DNA of 24,558 nt from an uncultured Novosphingobium sp. (GTDB lineage Bacteria > Pseudomonadota > Alphaproteobacteria > Sphingomonadales > Sphingomonadaceae). The number at the start of each line of letters is the position of its first letter. Position 1 is the stretch's first letter. The DNA is taken from the NCBI GenBank assembly GCA_946886365.1, contig CAMPIM010000049.1, positions 1 through 24,558 of the forward strand, read 5' to 3'. Positions 7,725 to 14,420 of this stretch are shown in pieces. The notes beneath the pieces are model-generated. The model saw only the letters and a list, made by a program, of their open reading frames with translations, searched no databases and was not told the origin of the DNA. The translations under genes were made by a program, and so were the position numbers.

Positions 7725-9143
7725 ATGCGGGAGGACGAACTGAACCGCGGCTTCGCCATCATCGTCGATATCGGCAAAACGCTGAGCAAAGTGTCCCTTT
7801 GGTCACGTGACGGCCAGATTCTGGACCGCCAGGTCCGCCCGAACGAGGTGCGGATCGAGGACGGGATTCGCCGCCTCGACACTGCGAGCATCGCCGACTG
7901 GCTAATAGAATCACTGTCGCGCTATGCGTCGATTCCCGTGGAAGTCATCGTCCCCGTCGCGCACGGCGCGGGCGTAGCTGCGCTTGTTGGCGATGCACTT
8001 GCCTTCGCGCCGCTCGATTATGAGCAGTCTATTCCGGGCGAGATCATGGACGCCTATCGCGAAGAGCGCGATGCCTTTGCGATCACCGGTTCGCCCGCCC
8101 TGCCCGACGGCCTTAATATCGGGTCGCAACTTTACTGGCTTGATCGCCTCTACCCTGCCGAGATGGCGGCGGCGATACTGCTGCCCTGGGCTCAATATTG
8201 GGGCTGGTTCCTGTCGGGCGCCGCAGCGACGGAAGTGACAAGCCTCGGCTGCCACAGCGACCTATGGACGCCCGATCAGGCCCGTTTCTCGCCGCTGGCC
8301 GAACGGCTCGGCTGGGCGGCGCGCTTTGCGCCGCTGGTCAAGGCGGCGGACAGTTTGGGCACTATCCGGCCCGAGCTGGCGGAGCGCACCGGCCTTTCGC
8401 CCAATATCCGCGTTCTTGCCGGGCTGCACGATTCCAACGCGGCGCTGCTTGCCGCGCGCGGATTTGACGAGATCGCACAGGGGGATTCGACGATCCTGTC
8501 CACCGGCACCTGGTTCATCGCGATGCGCTTGCCGAAAGAAGCTTTGGCGACCAGCAGCCTTGCCGAAGGACGCGATTGCCTGGTCAACGTGGATGCCTAT
8601 GGATGCGCCGTGCCCTCGGCCCGCTTCATGGGTGGCCGTGAAATCGAGACGGTGATCGAATTTGACACGCGCCGCGTCGATATCAAACCCGATCAACCAG
8701 CCTTGCTGGCCGCTGTGTCCGAGGTCGTACAATCGGGTGCGAGGTTGCTGCCGACGTTGGCGCAGGGCTTTGGCCCCTACCCCACCGGCAGCGGCAACTG
8801 GATCGCACGGCCGGAAGATTGGTATCAGCGGCGCGCTGCGGTCTGCCTATATGCCGCATTGGTGGCCGACACGATGCTGGACCTGATCGGCTCACGCGAT
8901 CGACTGTTGGTCGAGGGACGCTTTGCCGATGCGGAGGTGTTCGTCCGGGCTCTGGCTTCGCTGCGGCCCGAAATGCAGGTCTATACGGCCAACGCCCATA
9001 ATGATGTGTCCTTCGGTGCGCTGCGCCTGATCGATCCGAGCCTGAAGCCGCAGGGATCGCTCAGCCTTGTCAAACCGCTGGATCAGGATATTTCCTCTTA
9101 CCGTTCCAGTTGGTTGGCTGGGATTGGTGAGATGGTTTCTTAA
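7725..9143 (+). CDS. rhaK: L-rhamnulokinase (FGGY family)
   Basis: A 472-residue FGGY-family carbohydrate kinase, close in length to Escherichia coli RhaB (489), that would phosphorylate L-rhamnulose with ATP. The N-terminal phosphate loop reads DIGKTLSK (residues 15-22), a variant of the usual DIGTSS. The probable general base is Asp236 in GLHDSNAA. An adenosine-type motif STGTW lies at 259-263, and GSGNW and VEGRF motifs follow in the C-terminal half. Frame is open upstream to a TTG at 7653, but that would overlap the rhaD ribosome-binding region; the ATG at 7725 starts right before the kinase fold. It is the first gene of the plus-strand arm. The substrate assignment rests on its position opposite rhaD and rhaI. 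Confidence 0.87.
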   Translation: MREDELNRGFAIIVDIGKTLSKVSLWSRDGQILDRQVRPNEVRIEDGIRRLDTASIADWLIESLSRYASIPVEVIVPVAHGAGVAALVGDALAFAPLDYEQSIPGEIMDAYREERDAFAITGSPALPDGLNIGSQLYWLDRLYPAEMAAAILLPWAQYWGWFLSGAAATEVTSLGCHSDLWTPDQARFSPLAERLGWAARFAPLVKAADSLGTIRPELAERTGLSPNIRVLAGLHDSNAALLAARGFDEIAQGDSTILSTGTWFIAMRLPKEALATSSLAEGRDCLVNVDAYGCAVPSARFMGGREIETVIEFDTRRVDIKPDQPALLAAVSEVVQSGARLLPTLAQGFGPYPTGSGNWIARPEDWYQRRAAVCLYAALVADTMLDLIGSRDRLLVEGRFADAEVFVRALASLRPEMQVYTANAHNDVSFGALRLIDPSLKPQGSLSLVKPLDQDISSYRSSWLAGIGEMVS

Positions 9144-9155
9144 AGGTTTCCGCGA

Positions 9156-10310
9156 ATGCCGATAGCCAGCGTTGCCGATTTCCGCGAGGCGGCCCGTCGC
9201 CGCCTGCCCCGGTTCCTGTTCGAATATATTGATGGCGGTTCTTATGCCGAAGTGACGCTGCGCAAGAATGTGAGCGAGCTGAGCGATATCGCGCTTCGCC
9301 AGCGGGTGTTGCGCGATGTGTCTGAACTCGATCTTTCGACCCACCTGTTCGGGCAAAAGTTGGCGCTGCCCGTGGCGCTCGCGCCGATCGGGCTTGCCGG
9401 GCTGAATGCGCGGCGCGGCGAATGCCAGGCGCTTAAGGCGGCCGAAGGCGCTGGCGTGCCCTTCACCCTGTCAACCGTGGGCGCCTGTTCGCTGGAGGAA
9501 GTCGCACGCGCGGCATCGCTTCCTTTCTGGTTTCAGCTGTACATGATCCGAGACCGGGCCTTTATGAAGGACCTGCTGGCCCAGGCAGCGGCGGCCAACT
9601 GCTCGGCGCTCGTCTTCACGGTCGATATGCCGGTGCCGGGCAGCCGCTATCGCGACTATCATAGCGGGCTTGCCGGAGCGGACGGCCTGAAGGGTGCGAT
9701 CTGGCGTGCCGCTCAAGCCGCCATGAAGCCCGGCTGGGCATGGGATGTGGGCGTTCGCGGTCGCCCCCATACGCTGGGCAATGTCGCTCCCGTGCTCAAG
9801 GGCAAGACCGGGATCGAGGATTTCTTCGCCTGGATGCGCAATAATTTCGACCCGTCGATCAATTGGCGCGATCTGGATTTCATCCGATCGGAATGGAAGG
9901 GGCCGTTGATCATCAAGGGCCTGCTCGATCCCGAGGACGCGCGGGAGGCCGCCGCGTTGGGCGCGGACGGCATTATCGTGTCCAACCATGGCGGGCGACA
10001 ACTGGACGGCGTGCTGTCCACGGCCCGCGCCCTGCCCCCGATTGCCGAGGCGGTTGGCGACAAGCTGACCGTGCTGGCCGATGGCGGTGTCCGATCGGGT
10101 CTGGACGTGGTGCGCATGCTGGCGCTGGGAGCCAAGGGCGTGCTGCTCGGGCGAGCCTGGGCTTATGCGCTGGCAGCGCAGGGGGAAGCGGGCGTTACGA
10201 AGATGCTGCAATTAATTGAAGCCGAAATGCGCGTGGCGATGGCGCTCACCGGCTGCTCCAATATCGCCGACATAGACCAGAGCATTTTGGCCGGGAGGGA
10301 CGTGAAATGA
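9156..10310 (+). CDS. lldD: FMN-dependent L-lactate dehydrogenase (alpha-hydroxy-acid oxidising)
   Basis: A 384-residue (beta/alpha)8 flavoenzyme of the alpha-hydroxy-acid dehydrogenase family, which normally passes electrons from L-lactate to the respiratory chain. Visible motifs are [10 protein letters not shown] (75-84), FQLY with Gln127 and Tyr129, [14 protein letters not shown] (154-167), Lys254 in LIIKG, the active-site [10 protein letters not shown] (276-285) with His278 and Arg281, and the FMN-phosphate motif ADGGVRSG (308-315). It starts 12 bases after rhaK, with AAGG nine bases before the ATG, and overlaps the next gene by ATGA. In this operon it would finish the lactaldehyde branch by turning the lactate made by RhaD into pyruvate. 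Mandelate or glycolate activity cannot be excluded from sequence alone. Confidence 0.88.
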   Translation: MPIASVADFREAARRRLPRFLFEYIDGGSYAEVTLRKNVSELSDIALRQRVLRDVSELDLSTHLFGQKLALPVALAPIGLAGLNARRGECQALKAAEGAGVPFTLSTVGACSLEEVARAASLPFWFQLYMIRDRAFMKDLLAQAAAANCSALVFTVDMPVPGSRYRDYHSGLAGADGLKGAIWRAAQAAMKPGWAWDVGVRGRPHTLGNVAPVLKGKTGIEDFFAWMRNNFDPSINWRDLDFIRSEWKGPLIIKGLLDPEDAREAAALGADGIIVSNHGGRQLDGVLSTARALPPIAEAVGDKLTVLADGGVRSGLDVVRMLALGAKGVLLGRAWAYALAAQGEAGVTKMLQLIEAEMRVAMALTGCSNIADIDQSILAGRDVK

Positions 10311-11551
10311 GTGCGGGAGCACAGAAGGACAATTGGCGGGATACGATCCTTGCGGGTCTTGCCAACTATATCGACGCTGGTTCGATCGTTGCAGGCTCTG
10401 CCGCACTCGCGCTTTGGCAGGAACATTATAAGCTGTCGAACGACTTCATCGGCCTGATCGGCGCGTTCGGCCCGAACGCCATCGGCGCGGGCGTTGGCGC
10501 CTATGTCGGCGGCCGTCTATGCGACAAGCTGGGCCGGAAAAAGATCTATCAGTGGGACATGCTCGTCTACGCGGTCGGCATGGCGCTGCTGGTCTTTGCC
10601 TTCGCGCCATGGATGATCGTGGTGGGCTTCCTGATCGTTGGCGTCGCGGTCGGCGCCGACATTCCGGCATCATGGTCGCTGATCGCGGAGCAGGCGCCCG
10701 ATGACCGACGCGGCAAGCATTCAGGCGTCGCGCAGGTGCTGTGGTATCTGGGGCCGGTGGTCGTGCTGCTGCTCAGCCTCGCCCTCACCAGCCTCGGCGA
10801 ATTGGGGGCGCGCATCGTCTTTGCCCATCTGCTGGTGATCGCCCTAGGCCTTACCTTCCTGCGTTCGCGCATGAAGGAATCCGAACGCTGGGAAGCCGCG
10901 CAGAAGGAAGGCACACCCAAGTTGCCGGTGTCCACGCTGTTCCAGCCGAAATATCTCGCCTCCATCCTGGGGCTGGTTGGCATGTATGGTTTCTGGAACC
11001 TGTGGGCGGGAACCAACGGCTTCTTCTTCCCCTATATCCTGCGCACGGTTGGCGCTGCCACACAGGCGCAGTCGGTTGCGATCCAGGCGCTGTCCTTTGC
11101 GATCGGCATGGTTTCCATCGGTCTTGTCTTCATGCGCTATGCCGACAAGGTGAACCAGCGCACGATGTTCGCGATTTCCGCAGCCATCCAGATCGTCGGC
11201 ATGGCGTTGCTCGCCATCTTCCCGCTGACGATCCCGGTGGCGCTGCTCTACGTGTTCCTGCTCCAGTTCGGCGGCGGTTTCGGCGCGCAGAGCTTCTTCC
11301 AGCTGTGGAGTTCGGAGATGTTCCCGACAATGCTCCGGTCCACGGCGCAGGGGCTGTGTTTCGCCATCGTCCGCATCAGCCTTGGCATATTCAGCTTCTT
11401 CGTGCCGATGCTGAGCGCTACCGGCTTCACAACACTGGCGTGGATTTTGACAGGCTTCCTCGTCATAAGCGGCGTGATCGGCACCCTTTGGGCGCCACGT
11501 AACCAAGGCAAGTCGCTGGAACAGCTTGAAGCTGAACGGGCGGCTGCCTGA
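10307..11551 (+). CDS. MFS transporter, probable L-rhamnose permease
   Basis: A 414-residue inner-membrane protein with about 12 predicted transmembrane helices. The family signature between helices 2 and 3 is present ([12 protein letters not shown], about residues 66-77), as is a conserved acidic/arginine region near 122-131. The short hydrophilic N-terminus argues against a signal peptide. The start at 10307 overlaps the lldD stop as ATGA and has GGAGGGA (10294-10300) six bases upstream. Sitting inside the rhamnose operon it probably imports L-rhamnose by proton symport. It does not resemble the RhaT drug/metabolite family. Another sugar or lactate is possible. Confidence 0.82.
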   Translation: MSAGAQKDNWRDTILAGLANYIDAGSIVAGSAALALWQEHYKLSNDFIGLIGAFGPNAIGAGVGAYVGGRLCDKLGRKKIYQWDMLVYAVGMALLVFAFAPWMIVVGFLIVGVAVGADIPASWSLIAEQAPDDRRGKHSGVAQVLWYLGPVVVLLLSLALTSLGELGARIVFAHLLVIALGLTFLRSRMKESERWEAAQKEGTPKLPVSTLFQPKYLASILGLVGMYGFWNLWAGTNGFFFPYILRTVGAATQAQSVAIQALSFAIGMVSIGLVFMRYADKVNQRTMFAISAAIQIVGMALLAIFPLTIPVALLYVFLLQFGGGFGAQSFFQLWSSEMFPTMLRSTAQGLCFAIVRISLGIFSFFVPMLSATGFTTLAWILTGFLVISGVIGTLWAPRNQGKSLEQLEAERAAA

Positions 11552-11570
11552 TCCAGGGGGTTTGGGGACA

Positions 11571-12359
11571 ATGCACGCGGAGGAACGCGAAAGGCTGATC
11601 ATCGAAGCAATGGGCCTTACCGGCTTCGTCAGCTATCGCGCTCTGGAATCGCGGCTTGCGGCGTCCCCCGCCACCATCCGCCGCGACCTGACCCGCCTTG
11701 AGGAACAGGGGGTAATCCACCGCGTTCGTGGTGGTGCAAGGTTGACGGAAAGCCATGGCGGCAAGCCTGAAGGCGCCGCCCGGCTCGCGGGCACCCCCTT
11801 TGCCCAGTCGATCACGGAACATCTGTCGGAAAAGCGATCGATTGGGCGGGCCGCCGCCCAGCTATGCCAGCATGGCGAAGGCATCATGATCGACGGCGGC
11901 ACGACGACGTTGCAGATGTGCCCGCATATCGGCGGCCTGGACCTGTCGGTGCTGACCAATTCGCTGCACATCGCCAATGCGCTGCTGCCTCAGTCGGGAA
12001 CGCAGATATTGCTGCCTTCCGGGACATTGTTCAGGGAGCAGAACATCATTCTCGCGCCTGCGGGTGAAGAATCGATGCCGCGTTTCCATGCGCCAAAGCT
12101 TTTCATGGGCGCGGCGGCGGTGGGGCCACAGGGGGTGATGCAACAAGATGTCATTCTGGTTGCGGCCGAACGCCGCCTGATTGATCGGGCGGAACAGGTG
12201 ATATTGCTGGTCGACAGTAGTAAATTCACCTCTTCATCGGGCGCGATCGTTTGCGGCTTGAATGAGGTGGATATCGTCGTGACGGATCCGGGCGTCGCAC
12301 CGGCAGCGATGGCAATGCTGGATAAAGCCGGGGTGAGGGTGATCATCGCTGAAGTTTGA
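11571..12359 (+). CDS. DeoR/GlpR-family transcriptional regulator, probable rhamnose repressor
   Basis: A 262-residue regulator. The N-terminal winged HTH (about 3-58) has the family signature, including SPATIRRDLTRLEEQGVIHR. The C-terminal DeoRC sensor domain (about 85-245) has IMIDGGTTT, VLTNS and VDSSKF, typical for sensing phosphorylated sugars. The ATG at 11571 follows AGGGGG by ten bases; the frame is open further upstream but only into the end of the transporter gene. It lies 19 bases after that gene, so it is likely the last gene of the plus-strand operon and autoregulated. In rhizobia the rhamnose cluster is controlled by a DeoR-family repressor (RhaR), a close parallel. The likely effector is rhamnulose-1-phosphate or rhamnulose. 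Confidence 0.87.
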   Translation: MHAEERERLIIEAMGLTGFVSYRALESRLAASPATIRRDLTRLEEQGVIHRVRGGARLTESHGGKPEGAARLAGTPFAQSITEHLSEKRSIGRAAAQLCQHGEGIMIDGGTTTLQMCPHIGGLDLSVLTNSLHIANALLPQSGTQILLPSGTLFREQNIILAPAGEESMPRFHAPKLFMGAAAVGPQGVMQQDVILVAAERRLIDRAEQVILLVDSSKFTSSSGAIVCGLNEVDIVVTDPGVAPAAMAMLDKAGVRVIIAEV

Positions 12360-12390
12360 TCACCAGTGCTGCCTGCTATCATAGAACAGA

Positions 12391-12440
12391 GCGGGCGAGA
12401 TATCCCGACAGCTTTTTCGGCCATCGCGGCATCTCGCCCG
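12391..12440. terminator. Inverted repeat at the end of the rhamnose operon
   Basis: CGGGCGAGAT at 12392-12401 is matched by ATCTCGCCCG at 12431-12440, with a 29-base loop holding a small CCGA/TCGG stem and a run of five T (12413-12417). It lies between the convergent regulator gene and the small minus-strand gene. A transcript-end role is likely, but no T-run follows the outer stem. Confidence 0.45.
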
Positions 12441-12466
12441 TTCATCTATTCAAAAATGCTTGATCG

Positions 12467-12486
12467 GGCGAGGATTACTCCTCGCC
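12467..12486 (-). terminator. Hairpin over the stop codon of the small membrane-protein gene
   Basis: GGCGAGGA (12467-12474) and TCCTCGCC (12479-12486) form a perfect 8-bp stem with a 4-base loop. Read on the minus strand, the TAA stop codon lies in the loop, and a run of five T follows about ten bases later (12452-12456). This suggests an intrinsic terminator built into the last codons. Confidence 0.5.
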
Positions 12487-12765
12487 ATTGTCCTTCACGC
12501 CAACGGTCGGGACGTCGATGGTTTCCTTTTTGGAGCCAACGACTACTGCCTTGGAATCGACGTCCACCTTGGGAAGCTCACCGCCCTTCACGCTGACTTC
12601 CGGAACATCGCCGCCAGATACGTCGGCCTTCCAGAAGCCAGTGGCAAACAGGATGCCGACAATTGCCAGAATGACTACCAGCACGATCGCAACAGTGCGC
12701 CCGCCGCTGCTCTTGTGAACGACCACGCGGTCTCCGGTATAGGGATCTTTATGTACTTCGGCCAT
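12475..12765 (-). CDS. Small single-pass membrane protein of unknown function
   Basis: A 96-residue protein not recognised as a named family. The N-terminus is hydrophilic (MAEVHKDPYTGDRVVVHK), followed by one hydrophobic helix at about residues 24-43. The tail of about 50 residues is rich in Val, Asp, Gly and Lys with a repeating hydrophobic/charged pattern (DVPEVSVKGG, DVPTVGVK). The orientation is probably N-in with the tail in the periplasm. The start is well supported: GGAGGAGG lies about six bases before the ATG at 12765. Upstream is a match to the EcfG-type promoter, so it may be a stress-induced envelope protein. Its stop codon is inside a hairpin. Confidence 0.75.
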   Translation of the reverse strand: MAEVHKDPYTGDRVVVHKSSGGRTVAIVLVVILAIVGILFATGFWKADVSGGDVPEVSVKGGELPKVDVDSKAVVVGSKKETIDVPTVGVKDNGEE

Positions 12766-12791
12766 CTTGTACCTCCTCCAGGTGGATATTG

Positions 12792-12816
12792 AACAGCTGG
12801 ACCTCCAGCTTGTTCC
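12792..12816 (-). promoter_or_regulatory. Candidate EcfG-type promoter before the small membrane protein
   Basis: Read on the minus strand, GGAAC (12816-12812) and TGTT (12795-12792) are separated by exactly 16 bases. This matches the alphaproteobacterial general-stress consensus GGAAC-N16/17-CGTT with one mismatch in the less conserved first base of the -10. The transcript would start about 12784, some 20 bases before the start codon and just before the ribosome-binding site. The fit of position adds weight to the match. Confidence 0.55.
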
Positions 12817-12851
12817 GTCACCAGCCTAGAAGAAGCAGAGCGTCGCTCTCA

Positions 12852-14177
12852 TCAGGTCACGCTGTTCAAATCCGCTCCGCGCGTTTCGGGAGCGGCAGCC
12901 ACGGCGATAAAGGTGATGAGCAGACCACCTATCACATAGGCGGCGACCATGCCCGTTCCGCCGCTCGCCTTGTATAATGACAGGGCGATGATGGGGGCGA
13001 GAGACCCTGCCACGATGGAGGTCGCCTGATAGGCGATGCTGGCGCCCGAATAGCGCAGGCGCGTCGGGAAAAGTTCGGTGATCATCGCGCCCTGGGGCGC
13101 ATACATGGCGCCGTGCGCTACCATCGCGATGGTGATTGCCAGTCCGACGGTCCAGATCGTTCCGCTGTCCAGCAGGGAGAAGAAGATCGTGAACCAGGCT
13201 GCAACGCATATCGCGCCCGCGCCATATACGAGCCTGCGTCCGATCCTGTCCGACAGTGCGGCGAAGAAGGGCATGGTCAGGCATTCAAGGGCAGAGCCGA
13301 TCAGCACGGCGTTCAGGACGAGCGAACGGTCGCCGCCCCTTATTTCGGTCCAATAGGTTATCGAGAAGGTCGCGGCGACATAGTAGCAGATATTCTCGCC
13401 GAAGCGGAGTCCTGCTCCGGTGAGCAAGGCGCGGCCCTTGCGCCGGATCGCTTCTACCGCCGGGAAGCGCTCGACCCCACCTGCGGCCGCTTCGCGCGCG
13501 AAAACCATGCTTTCCGAAACGGCGCGGCGGAGCCACCAACCCACCAGTACCAGCACGATCGACAGCAGGAACGGGATGCGCCAGCCCCAGGCCATGAAGT
13601 CCGCTTCCGTCAGCAGTGCGGATGATGTGGCGAATACGGCGGCGGCCAGCAGGTTGCCCGCAGGGGCGCCGACCTGGGGCCAGCTGGTCCAAAAGCCGCG
13701 TTGCGAGGCAGGCGCGACTTCCGCCACGATCAGGACCGCCCCGCCCCACTCCCCACCGACGGCGAAGCCCTGAAGCAGCCGGAGCAGGACGAGCAATATC
13801 GGCGCCCAGGTTCCGATCTGCTGATAGGTGGGCAGCAAACCGATGGCCGTGGTCGACAGGCCCATGGTGAGCAGGCTGATCATGAGAAGCGTCTTGCGCC
13901 CGATCCGGTCGCCGAAGTGGCCGAAGACCACGCCGCCGAGCGGCCGGGCGAGGAAGCCGAGGGCATAGGTCGAGAAGGCGAGCAACGTGCCGGTCAATGG
14001 ATCAAAAGACGGGAAAAACAGGCGGTTGAACACCAGCGCCGAAGCCACGCCATAGATGAAGAAGTCGAACCATTCAATCATCGTGCCGATCAGACTGGCG
14101 CCCACGACCGTCCGTAGTTCGCGCTTGCTGACGCCAGATGTCGCCGCAACGGCCGGTTCGTTCGTCCCGGTCAGCAT
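12852..14177 (-). CDS. MFS transporter of the metabolite:H+ symporter (MHS) type
   Basis: A 441-residue inner-membrane protein with about 12 predicted helices. The N-terminal region VVGASLIGTMIEWFDFFIYG and the helix 2-3 loop motif GHFGDRIGRK are hallmarks of the MHS group (ShiA, ProP, KgtP, citrate-type carriers), which take up organic acids, betaines or shikimate with protons. The substrate cannot be named from sequence. The start at 14177 is preceded by AGGAGGGG at short spacing. It stands alone on the minus strand, with the small membrane protein downstream after 86 bases and the signalling operon divergent from it. It is a different subfamily from the transporter inside the rhamnose operon. 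Confidence 0.85.
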   Translation of the reverse strand: MLTGTNEPAVAATSGVSKRELRTVVGASLIGTMIEWFDFFIYGVASALVFNRLFFPSFDPLTGTLLAFSTYALGFLARPLGGVVFGHFGDRIGRKTLLMISLLTMGLSTTAIGLLPTYQQIGTWAPILLVLLRLLQGFAVGGEWGGAVLIVAEVAPASQRGFWTSWPQVGAPAGNLLAAAVFATSSALLTEADFMAWGWRIPFLLSIVLVLVGWWLRRAVSESMVFAREAAAGGVERFPAVEAIRRKGRALLTGAGLRFGENICYYVAATFSITYWTEIRGGDRSLVLNAVLIGSALECLTMPFFAALSDRIGRRLVYGAGAICVAAWFTIFFSLLDSGTIWTVGLAITIAMVAHGAMYAPQGAMITELFPTRLRYSGASIAYQATSIVAGSLAPIIALSLYKASGGTGMVAAYVIGGLLITFIAVAAAPETRGADLNSVT

Positions 14178-14226
14178 AGCCCCTCCTGCCCTTCCTGCTC
14201 CAAGACGCCTGCATAGAGGCGAACGG

Positions 14227-14289
14227 CCCGAGTGAACAAGGGCGTGAATTGGTAAAGCCTGATTATCGGGGAACCAATATTCGCTCGGG
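14227..14289. repeat. Nested inverted repeats in the divergent region
   Basis: CCCGAGTGAA (14227-14236) pairs with TTCGCTCGGG (14280-14289) with one G-T position. Inside it, ATTGGT (14248-14253) is the perfect complement of ACCAAT (14273-14278). The right arms lie within the EcfG-type promoter, so these could be operator half-sites. In the minus direction the structure falls about 50-110 bases before the MHS gene start. Confidence 0.4.
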
Positions 14290-14294
14290 TCGTT
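14270..14294 (+). promoter_or_regulatory. EcfG-type general stress promoter for the signalling operon
   Basis: GGAAC at 14270-14274 and CGTT at 14291-14294 are separated by exactly 16 bases, a full match to the known alphaproteobacterial sigma-EcfG consensus. Transcription would begin about 14301-14304, leaving a leader of roughly 120 bases before the kinase ATG at 14421. Nothing else on the plus strand lies between this promoter and the kinase. Confidence 0.75.
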
Positions 14295-14375
14295 GGAGAC
14301 CGCCGGGATGGAATTAATAGCCCTGTATTGCAGGGTCTGGATGTTCGATCACGGAATGGGTCTAATGGGGGGAGC

Positions 14376-14417
14376 GAGCTTCCTGTGCGCTTGGAGCGTA
14401 ACAGGGGCTCTTTTTTT
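14376..14417 (+). terminator. Leader terminator-like hairpin plus T7, just before the kinase start
   Basis: GAGC (14376-14379) pairs with GCTC (14407-14410), CCTGT (14382-14386) with ACAGG (14401-14405), and GCGCT (14387-14391) with AGCGT (14395-14399, one G-T). The loop is TGG, with small internal bulges. Seven T (14411-14417) follow at once, and the ATG comes at 14421. A smaller hairpin CCCTG/CAGGG sits at 14321-14335. The only possible Shine-Dalgarno (AGGGG, 14403-14407) is inside the stem. The structure fits an attenuator, or the 3' end of a short RNA of about 115 bases. Confidence 0.6.
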
Positions 14418-14420
14418 AAA

